This document shows positions 29,870 to 37,447 of a DNA stretch of 43,818 nt, piece by piece. The number at the start of each line of letters is the position of its first letter. The first letter of the stretch is position 1. The stretch is from Martensiomyces pterosporus. Taxonomy: Eukaryota; Kickxellomycota; Kickxellomycetes; Kickxellales; Kickxellaceae. The position numbers were made by a program, and so were the translations under genes. The notes below the pieces were generated by a model. It did not search any database. It had not been told where the DNA came from and saw nothing but the letters and a program-made list of their open reading frames with translations. The stretch is taken from NCBI GenBank assembly GCA_025201845.1, contig MU603978.1, forward strand, positions 4,490 through 48,307, written 5' to 3'.

Positions 29870-31051
29870 ATGACGCTCTACTGGCTTCTCTCGGTCCCCG
29901 CCCACGGCGATGGCCACGCCGCCTGGCGCGACGTCAAGAGTCGAGTGGGCGACTCCGAGCTCTACGACTTCAACCTGCCAATGTTCAAAATAGGCACGCT
30001 GGACACCCTGGTGCGGCTCTCCGACGAGCTGGGCAAGTTTGACACGGCGTACGAGGGAACCACTGGAAAGTTTATCGACACTCTGCGGAACCTGACGGGC
30101 GCGGCAAACAGCGACATTGGGTCAATGATCTCTGTGGAGGACAAGACCGTGGACCAGTACCTGAGGACCTTCAGCTGGAACAACTCGAAGTACCGGTCGG
30201 ACAGATCGCTGACGGAGATCGTGGGCCAGATTGCAGAGGACATGGGGTCGATTGACAGCTCGCTGAAGACCAAGATCACCCAGTATAATGCCGTGAAGAA
30301 CTCGCTGGCCACGGTCAGGCGCAAGCAGACGGGAAACCTCTCGGTCAAGTCGCTTAACGGCATCGTCAAGCGCGAGGACTGCCTGACGGACTCGGAGTAC
30401 ATGCAGACGGCGTTTGTTGCTGTGCCCAAGAACCTCGCTAAGGACTGGAACAACAGATACGAGAGGCTCACCGACATGGTCGTGCCCAGGTCGAGCAAGA
30501 AGATCGCCGAGGATGCAGAGTACGCCCTCTTCTCGGTGGTCCTGTTCAAGCGCGTGTTTGACGAGTTCTCCAACAAGGCCAGGGACGCACGCTTTATTGT
30601 TAGGGACTTTGTCTACGACGAGGAGGCGATGGAGAAAGACAGGATGATGGCCATGGAGGTTGTCGAGCAGGAGGAGGAGCTCCTGGACAACATCTCGGAG
30701 TGGATCAAGGGAAGCTTCAGCGATGTGTTTTCGGCCTGGATCCACGTCAAGGCCCTCCGTGTCTTTGTCGAGTCCATTCTGCGGTACGGCATCCCACCGG
30801 ATTTCCTCCCCATCTTGGTCAAGCCCAGCGTAAAGCAGGTTTCAAAGATCAAGCAGCAGCTGGGCGACTTCTACGCGTACCTGGAGACTAGCTCGCGCGC
30901 CTCGGACAGGGCCAGGGCCTTGAGCAAGAACAAGCCAAAGCAGAAGTCGGATGACGCATTTGACATGCACGAGTTCTCAAACATCCTCAGCGAGTACACT
31001 CCGTTCGTCTTCTTTGACATACCATGGACCTTCCTCGACGCCGACCAGTAA
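29870..31051 (+). CDS. VMA5: V-type proton ATPase subunit C
   Basis: Stalk subunit bridging V1 and Vo of the vacuolar proton pump; in yeast it is released and rebound during reversible V-ATPase disassembly. A 393-residue single exon, matching yeast Vma5 (392). It starts with YWLLSVPAHGD, the family opening, then FKIGTLDTLVRLSDEL, a DTLRNLTG region, YLRTFSWNNSKYR, VKRED, TEYMQT-like sequence, KNLAKDWNNRYERL, VPRSSKKIAED and LFSVVLFKRVFDEF. The end is ALRVFVESILRYGIPPDF...LGDFY, with the terminal PFVFFDIPW typical of the family. It converges on CSN1 (229 bp between stops). The RAVE/rabconnectin machinery acts on this subunit, and the WDR7 homologue is 10 kb upstream. Confidence 0.97.
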   Translation: MTLYWLLSVPAHGDGHAAWRDVKSRVGDSELYDFNLPMFKIGTLDTLVRLSDELGKFDTAYEGTTGKFIDTLRNLTGAANSDIGSMISVEDKTVDQYLRTFSWNNSKYRSDRSLTEIVGQIAEDMGSIDSSLKTKITQYNAVKNSLATVRRKQTGNLSVKSLNGIVKREDCLTDSEYMQTAFVAVPKNLAKDWNNRYERLTDMVVPRSSKKIAEDAEYALFSVVLFKRVFDEFSNKARDARFIVRDFVYDEEAMEKDRMMAMEVVEQEEELLDNISEWIKGSFSDVFSAWIHVKALRVFVESILRYGIPPDFLPILVKPSVKQVSKIKQQLGDFYAYLETSSRASDRARALSKNKPKQKSDDAFDMHEFSNILSEYTPFVFFDIPWTFLDADQ

Positions 31052-31280
31052 GCCTGCCAGGGGCTATCCCTTGCGCCTGCTTCAGGGCTCCCTTTACTTT
31101 TTGCTACCTTTCCTCTGCCAGCTTCCCCCCACATTGCTCACTACAGACACCTACAACACCTCTCCAGACACAGCCTGACAGGCTGCAATGGGTAGCATTT
31201 GATATTTGATGGATTGTAAAAGCTGCTGGCAGCCAGCTATGGTGCTGCTGCTGCTGCGGCTAGAGTCGAGGCGCCTCCTT

Positions 31281-32654
31281 TCACCTTTTGGAAGTGGCCT
31301 TTGTTCCGCCAAGAGCGGCTTCCTCCTCAAGGTACTGGATACGGGCCAGCATGAGGTCGGCCTGGACGCCAAACGACTTGTACATGCGCTCAATCGACTC
31401 CAGCGCCCTGTCCCTGGGATTGACGGTATAGTTGACGAGGAACCCGGCCGCACCGTCGATTCTGCCCTGGATACGCTTGCTTTCGATCAGCCGGACCAGC
31501 TCATTCTCCAGCTCGCTGGCCGAGTTGAAGTGCAGGGTTTTTGCCATGCTCGCCAGACTGGTGGACACAAACGGCTGGGTGTACAGAACGACAATGTTCT
31601 CCTTGATAAGCTTGCAAAGAGCAGAGATGTGGCGCGCAATGACATTGTCAATCCTGCCCAGCGTCGCAATAGCCTCAAGCCTGGCCAGCGTGTCGCTATA
31701 TCTGGAGCTGTAGAAGCTCTGCAGCAGCCTGAGGCACTCCGGCATGTGGTCCAGGTAGAGCCTGAAATTCGGGTTTTCGATAAGCTTTTCCTTGATGTTG
31801 TTGCGCGAAAGCACCGCCAGCCCCGAGAGTGTTCCATACAGAGCTACGTCCGAGGGAGTAAGGACGCCGCGGTCATAGACTTTAGCCGACATTGCGGTTT
31901 CGTAGGAGAGCGTCTCGATGGCATTGGCCACTGCCTGCCAGTTGCCCTCGCCAAAGTCCGCCTGCAGCTGGAGGAACCGAATCTCGGTGCTCATCTGGTC
32001 AGGCAGCTTCGACAGGGTTGACAAAACCCTCTGCACATGGTTGTTTACCTGCGGCCACCTGCTCATTGCCGCGCTAATATGCGCGCACTCCAAGAACAGC
32101 ATCGCATTCTCATCGACGGTGACGCAAAAGCTACGAGCCTCCTGCCACTTTGCAATGGCCACGTCCATCTTGCCGCAGCGCTCATACATTCTGGCCAGCT
32201 CCTTCTGGCTCTTCATCGCCTCCTTCTTCAGGTGCTTCTTCGACTCCTTCTCCACCTCAGCAGCCAGGGCCAACAATTCCCTCTCGTTCTTCTCCTTGGC
32301 CGCGACTACCCAGCGACTGTCCAGATCTACCGGCATGGAGAAGTCGCGCATGAGCTTGATAACCTGTTCGTACTGTTCAGTGCTGGTTGTGTTCTCCTTA
32401 ATTTCCTCCAGAGCTATGCGGTAGGCGCGCTCCGAGAGCTCTGGGCACACCTTGGCGACGTATAGGGCTCGCGATATCTTGGCGTGGCCCTTGTATTCGC
32501 CCAGGTACTCGTCCAGGCTGAACGGCTCCAGCGATGGCTGCGGGACTATGGTGTCCGTATAGTAGGCGAAAACCCCGGTCCGGCCGGCAAATGCCACGTC
32601 TGCACTTGTTGGGTTCATCTTTGGACGCTTGGAACTCGGCTGCTGCGTGTACAT
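31281..32654 (-). CDS. CSN1: COP9 signalosome subunit 1 (CSN1/GPS1)
   Basis: PCI subunit of the COP9 signalosome, which removes Nedd8 from cullin-RING ligases. From the first in-frame ATG (32654) it has 457 residues. Features: YLGEYKGHAKISRALYVAKVCPEL near residue 48, typical of CSN1; an Rpn7-type helical repeat domain at about 76-276 (ELARMYERCGKMDVAIAKWQEARS); and a PCI winged-helix at about 286-401, with SLASMAKTLHFNSASELENELVRLIESKRIQGRID. The proteasome paralogue Rpn6/Rpn7 is the main alternative, but the N-terminal segment favours CSN1. The frame is open to 32696, ending at a TTTTGCAG that looks like a 3' splice site, but no consensus donor occurs in the 360 bp upstream, so I start at the ATG. 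Confidence 0.88.
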   Translation of the reverse strand: MYTQQPSSKRPKMNPTSADVAFAGRTGVFAYYTDTIVPQPSLEPFSLDEYLGEYKGHAKISRALYVAKVCPELSERAYRIALEEIKENTTSTEQYEQVIKLMRDFSMPVDLDSRWVVAAKEKNERELLALAAEVEKESKKHLKKEAMKSQKELARMYERCGKMDVAIAKWQEARSFCVTVDENAMLFLECAHISAAMSRWPQVNNHVQRVLSTLSKLPDQMSTEIRFLQLQADFGEGNWQAVANAIETLSYETAMSAKVYDRGVLTPSDVALYGTLSGLAVLSRNNIKEKLIENPNFRLYLDHMPECLRLLQSFYSSRYSDTLARLEAIATLGRIDNVIARHISALCKLIKENIVVLYTQPFVSTSLASMAKTLHFNSASELENELVRLIESKRIQGRIDGAAGFLVNYTVNPRDRALESIERMYKSFGVQADLMLARIQYLEEEAALGGTKATSKR

Positions 32655-33430
32655 AAAGCGGTTGGTGTTCGTTTGCTTGCTAGCACCACTCTGCAAAACA
32701 GGCTCGGCAAGACTGAAAGCTGGGTAGACGTAAGTGTGGGCAAACTGTCGAAATGGAGCCAGACGCTATGCCGCTGAAGTGCGCGGGGAATGTGGGATGG
32801 GAGTATGGACGCTAGATTCAGTGGAAAATGGCAAACGGCCAGAGGAAACAAGCAGAGCAAGCAAGAAAGGCATGCGCGCAGCAGGCGCAAGAAGCACGAC
32901 AGCAGCAGCAGACAGCAAACCAGGCACACGCAAGCACACCGCATGCGAACGGCGGTGTGGGAGCAGACACGTGACTGGGACTTGCGCTGCTTGTTCGGTA
33001 CTCCAAATGAAAAGCGTGCAGCGGAAGATTATCTCTTGGCGGCACGGCGATGGTGTGCGACATCATCTTTTTTCCAATTCACGCTTTGCACGTTGTAAAC
33101 AAACAGCGGCACAAGACAGGCGGAGTGGGCGCAAGAGGGGAGGCCTGGCGCTTCAATGAATGGCCATATAACCAAGAACGGGTGCATCAACCCACCTTTT
33201 CCTTCCATCTCGATATTTTTGCTTTTGACTCCACTTTCTCCGCCAACGCACCCCCATCCACCCACACACACCATCGCTGTATTAATAAGCACACACCAAC
33301 CTCCAGCACGCTTGGGGCTCTGCTTCGCCTCTCCTCTGAACTCCTTCCTTTCCGCTATCTCATTCTTTTCCACACCGCACCACTGACCACAGGGCGACCA
33401 GTGCTCAGCGTGCCAGCATATCCACACAAC
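32655..33430. promoter_or_regulatory. Divergent promoter between CSN1 and MATE1
   Basis: The 776 bp between two head-to-head starts. It holds a CACGTGAC E-box at 32968-32975 and a pyrimidine-rich leader at about 33190-33400 before MATE1. The open frame 33050-33430 upstream of the MATE1 ATG is leader-like and carries no recognisable domain. Confidence 0.5.
32968..32975. promoter_or_regulatory. CACGTGAC E-box (Cbf1-type) in the CSN1/MATE1 promoter
   Basis: CACGTGAC matches the consensus bound by yeast Cbf1 (RTCACRTG read on the other strand). It lies 314 bp from the CSN1 ATG and 456 bp from the MATE1 ATG. Confidence 0.35.
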
Positions 33431-35360
33431 ATGCACAGCGAGCCGTCTCGCAGCAGTAGCAGCTACAGGGAAGGGGACATGGAAAGCGGCGGCATATTCG
33501 GCCCACTGGACACACAGAGCCAGCCGCTGGTAGCTGCGGCTCCCGCAGAGAGCAATCGCACACACCGGTACAAGACGCATGCTCTCGAGGCAAGGTACCA
33601 GCTCACCAAGGCATTGCCGATGGGCATTGCCGGGGTCTTTCGGTCGTGGACGAGCATACTCGAGCTCCGTGCACTCGGGCACATTGGATCCAAGCAGCTG
33701 GCGGGGCGCTCCCTGGCGCTTCTGCTGGTGAATCTCACGGGGTATCTGCTCATGTACGGACTAGGTGGAGCGCTCGAGAGCCTCTGCAGCCAGGCATTCA
33801 CCGCAGCACACGGGCGGAAAAAGGTCGGCGTCTATGTCCAGCACTCCCTGTGGCTCTTTCTCGCTGCGAACGTGCCTGTCATTCTGCTGTGGCTCAACCC
33901 TGACACAGTGTTTAGGATGCTCTCGAAGACTGACGAGGAGGTCCTGCACTATGCCCGTGTGTACTTGCAGTTCGAGTGCCTGTACTTCCCTTGCATTGTT
34001 GTCCAGACGTGTCTGAAGCGCTTCCTACTGGCGCAGGGCCTGATGAAGCCCACGCTGCTGTTTGAGCTTGCGGGGCTTGTGGCCATGTATGTGGGCTTGC
34101 AGCTGTTTGTGTGGAACCCGAATACGTCGCTGGGCTTTGTGGGCGTGCCGCTGGCTTCGACGATAGCGTACTTTGCCATTCTTGTTGCCAACATCCTGTA
34201 TATTGTGCTTTCGCCGTGCAGATCCGAATGGGGTCCCTTCACTATGGCGGGCTTCCGCAGAAACGCCCGCCTCATCGTTGCCCTAGGTAAGCAGCCGCCA
34301 GGCGAGGAGCAAAAGGGGGAGGGCGCGCCATGTGTAAATACCACACGGTGGCTGTCACATATGAGCTGGCCGCTTGTGCATTGTGTGCTGTGTTTTGCGT
34401 GGTTGTTGCGAGGGACGAATTCGGCGAGTGAAAGCGGAAAGGATATTTTTCCTCCTCTGCTGCTTGAATTCTGTGTGTCATCTGGTTGTCCTGTCACCGC
34501 GCTGTCTGTTCCGTGGAATGCTACACAGGTGGCGGCAGCACGGCATTGTGCGGCGCACTCCAAAATGTAAAGATGATGACGGCAGCGGCAGCTAATGGCG
34601 CACACAGTGTCACTCTAATATATCGTTGTTTTCTAAGCGAGTAGGTGTTCCATGCGCCATTTCGGGCATTGCGTCGTATGGATTCGCCGATCTGGCCACC
34701 ATTGCAGTCACTGCACTGGGCACAGAGAGCCTAGCGATCCAGGCCGTGCTCAACTCGAGCAAGAGCGCACTCACGCGTACGGGCTCATACCTGGGCATGG
34801 TGATATCCAACCGCGTGGGCAACCTTCTGGGCGCCAGGGAGCCAGAAAAGGCATTCCTCTCGGCCAAGGTCTGCATCTTGATGACATTCGTCTTCACCTC
34901 GCTCGTGGCAGTCGCCATGCTCATTTTCCGGCGCAGTGTGGCCTCATTCGTTACCGACGACGAGGCACTGATTTCGGACCTGCTGCCAGTGATTCCGCTG
35001 CTCGTCGCAGTGGTTGTGTTCGACATGGTGTCCAACGTTCTGACCGGCGTGCTCAGGGGCCAAGGAAGACAGGGCATTGCAGCCACCATTCGCGTCTTGT
35101 CGCTGTACGGGCTAGCTGTGCCCCTGGCATACGCGCTGTGCTTCCCTCTTGGGCTGGGGCTCTACGGCCTGTGGACCGGCCTGTGCGCTGGGTTTATCGC
35201 CATTTCGCTGGCCGAAGGGTGGCTGGTGTTCACCTCGGACTGGCCCGGCGAGGTCACCCGGTGCATGGAGCGGATTAATGGCCCGAAGCAGCCGCAGCCC
35301 ATTGACTCGCCGCTCCAGGAGTCGTCGTCGCTGGTGCAGCCTGGGCGTGGGCAACACTGA
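33431..35360 (+). CDS. MATE-family transporter 1 (2 exons)
   Basis: Multidrug and toxic-compound extrusion type transporter, expected to export organic cations or metabolites across the vacuolar or plasma membrane using a cation gradient. Exon 1 is 33431-34286 and exon 2 is 34645-35360, phase 1, 523 residues. A 50-residue polar N-tail leads to the first MatE repeat: LGHIGSKQLAGRSLALLLVNLTGYLLMYGLGGALESLCSQAF, then YARVYLQF and LLAQGLMKPTLLFELAG. The second repeat follows the splice (ALGVPCAISGIASYGF, LGTESLAIQAVLNS, VGNLLGAREPEKA, VLRGQGRQ). The C-tail after TSDWP is short and polar. The first helix carries charged residues (VFRSW, LELRA), unusual for MATE. It is paralogous to the second MATE gene downstream; RRP43 lies between them. 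Confidence 0.9.
34287..34644 (+). other. Intron of MATE1
   Basis: Donor GTAAGC at 34287; acceptor GAGTAG ending at 34644 (an AG three bases earlier would also keep frame, adding one Val). 358 nt, phase 1. CTAAT-type branch candidates lie 30-50 nt before the acceptor. The joint reads LIVAL-G-VPCAISG. Confidence 0.82.
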
Positions 35361-35478
35361 TTTGTCTGCCACCCAATCTAATTTTCCTGTGATAATCCCC
35401 ATATGGCACCAGACTTCCACAGCGGGTCGCTTTGCTGTGGGGGAGGGGGCAAGATCTGGGCCAGCATTTCTCTTTTCA

Positions 35479-35484
35479 AATAAA
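35479..35484 (+). terminator. Candidate polyadenylation signal of MATE1
   Basis: AATAAA 118 bp after the MATE1 stop and 85 bp before the RRP43 ATG, within the short gap between the two genes. Confidence 0.4.
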
Positions 35485-35569
35485 ACCTCCACCTGCATGC
35501 ACACACCGCATATCTCTGCTCTCCTTGCCACTACCACTCTTTGAGACCTGCGGAGGACTGACATTAAGG

Positions 35570-36397
35570 ATGGCGGAAACAGGACAGGTGACCTTTGCCA
35601 TGCAGACATTCGAGCGGATCCACCCAGTGGAGTTCCAGCGGCGGTTCCTGGCTCAAGAGACTCGGCACGACGGCCGCGCATTCTCGCAGTTCAGGCCCAC
35701 GCATATAGTCAAGGGCACGATCAGCACTGCGCAGGGATCGGCCACCGTTCGCATCGGCAACACGACAGTGGTGTGCGGCATCAAGGCCGAGGTATGTGAG
35801 CCGGATGTCAAGACGCCCGACGAGGGCTACCTCGTGACGAATGTCGAGCTCTCGCCAATGTGCTCTGCGCGCTTCCGTGCAGGTGCACCCAGCGAGGAGG
35901 CACAGGTGGCCAGCGAGCACATCCACAGGCTGTTTACCAAGCACGTCGTCAACCTCTCCTCGCTGTGCATTGAGAGCGGACGCGCAGCTTGGGTGCTTGC
36001 CGCCGATATTGTGTGTCTCAAGTATGACGGCAACATTCTCGACGCCGCCGTTGTTGCCCTGCTGGCGGCCCTGGATGACCTTCGCTTGCCGGCGGCAGAG
36101 TTTGACTCGGCGTCGGGGGCGGTCAGTGCGGACAAGACAAAGGCTTCGGGGCTGGCGCTGCGCAGGAGGCTGTTTCCAGCCACCTTCTCGCTTGTGGATG
36201 ATGCGTATCTGGTGGCAGATGCAGATGATGCTGAGGAGCAGATGGTGTCGGCTAGCGTTCTTGTGATTTTGGACGACAATGGCAGTGTGGCCAATATCTG
36301 GAAGCGCGGTGCCGGTGCCATGAGCAGGCAGACAATCGAGAGCTGTGTCGAGCGCGCTGGCAAAAGAAAGGAGGTGCTTGCAAGGCTTCTCCAGTAA
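35570..36397 (+). CDS. RRP43: Exosome complex subunit RRP43 (EXOSC8)
   Basis: Non-catalytic RNase PH-fold subunit of the nine-subunit exosome ring that processes and degrades RNA in nucleus and cytoplasm. 275 residues from ATG 35570 (human EXOSC8 has 276). Motifs in order: HPVEFQRRFL, RHDGRAFSQFR, GSATVRIGNTTVVCGIKAE, DEGYLVTNVELSPMCSARFR, a PSEEAQVASE segment, ESGRAAWVLAADIVCLKYDGNILDAAVVALLAAL, then FPATFSLVDD and a late VLVILDDNG strand. The phosphate-site residues of active RNase PH are not conserved, as usual for RRP43. A short acidic/Ala insert (about 178-192) separates the last strands. The open frame continues upstream to 35432, but that part is leader. Only 209 bp separate it from the MATE1 stop on the same strand. 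Confidence 0.95.
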   Translation: MAETGQVTFAMQTFERIHPVEFQRRFLAQETRHDGRAFSQFRPTHIVKGTISTAQGSATVRIGNTTVVCGIKAEVCEPDVKTPDEGYLVTNVELSPMCSARFRAGAPSEEAQVASEHIHRLFTKHVVNLSSLCIESGRAAWVLAADIVCLKYDGNILDAAVVALLAALDDLRLPAAEFDSASGAVSADKTKASGLALRRRLFPATFSLVDDAYLVADADDAEEQMVSASVLVILDDNGSVANIWKRGAGAMSRQTIESCVERAGKRKEVLARLLQ

Positions 36398-37447
36398 AGC
36401 AGCAAGCTGCGCTGGAGAAGACCCTTTTTTGCACGGATAATTTAAAGTCTGAGGCGAAAGAGAGCAGATGTAGACCCGCTTCCTGTTTAGAGTTCCCTGC
36501 TCGTTCCTTGTGGATATGAAAAGATTAGTTTGCTAAATATGCAGGCCGGAAGCATGAAGCAAGCAGAGGTCGGCCAGGCGATCCCCCCACCCCCGGAAAA
36601 AACAGGCGGCACATCTTGACAGTGGGAGGCACAATGGGAAGAAGCGTCCTCCAGCTTTTTTCTTTTTTAATAAAAGCGAGATGCTGTCCGTCCATCCTTG
36701 GATGCGCAGTACAGATGTATGTATGGCGACAAAACCCTAAACAATGCATGCGTGTGTGTTTTGTCGTTGCTCGCGTATCAATGGCCGTAGCTTCTGGATT
36801 CGCACCCTCACACCACCACCAGCGCATTTTTCTCGCTGGCCGTGTACTGATAAGGGAGGAGGACGGGGGTGTCCGCTAGGGACCCGAGGAGAGAGACGAA
36901 TGTTGCATGCGTTCAATCGCGCGTGTGCGGAAGGGCAAGATTGCGAGGATTGTGGAGTCAGTTGCCAGCCTGCTGCTGCTGCTGCTGCTTGTCTGTGTCA
37001 TTCTTTGCACAGAGGGGGGGCGGTGGCAAGAACAGCAGCAGACACCCCTCGCTTGTCATGCGCTCTCCCATGGCCACAGGCTTCTTAAACAGGAGCAGCG
37101 GCAAGGGTTTCCTGCGCTTTGAATTCTGGCCGATATCTCAAAACGTTTCTTGCAGCGTTACCACCCCTCCCTCTCCTCCCTCTTTTCTTCTTTTACTCCT
37201 GCGGCAAGCGCTTGCTCTTTTGCGTGACATCTACTTCTCTTCTGCTGTAGAGCATTGACAGACACAAACCCAAGTCAGCAGCCACTTGGAGGAGCAAAGC
37301 AGCAGCGTATTGCCGCCAGAGTCGCCTCTGTTCCTGCGCTCTCATCTCGAGTCCTAGCACCTTTGCATTGCGCTTTCTGAGCCTTCTACTTTGCACATTT
37401 ATGCCTCCAATTTCAAAGCACTGTAGCCGCGCACTCAGTTTAGTGGC
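36398..37447. promoter_or_regulatory. Intergenic: RRP43 3' region and MATE2 promoter
   Basis: This 1050-bp gap contains no recognised coding or RNA gene. Visible: AATAAA at 36669-36674, a (CTG)n run at about 36970-36986, and a C/T-rich tract at about 37160-37202 some 250 bp before the MATE2 ATG. Confidence 0.4.
36669..36674 (+). terminator. Candidate polyadenylation signal of RRP43
   Basis: AATAAA after a T-rich run, 272 bp past the RRP43 stop. The distance is rather long, so it is only a candidate. Confidence 0.3.

Noticed and set aside
32655..32944. Upstream exon of CSN1 joined at the TTTTGCAG before 32693
   Set aside because: The acceptor looks good, but no GTAAG/GTGAG/GTATG donor exists on the minus strand in the 360 bp upstream.
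33050..33430. N-terminal extension of MATE1 upstream of 33431
   Set aside because: Leader-like sequence with no similarity to MATE proteins; the ATG at 33431 gives a normal polar tail.
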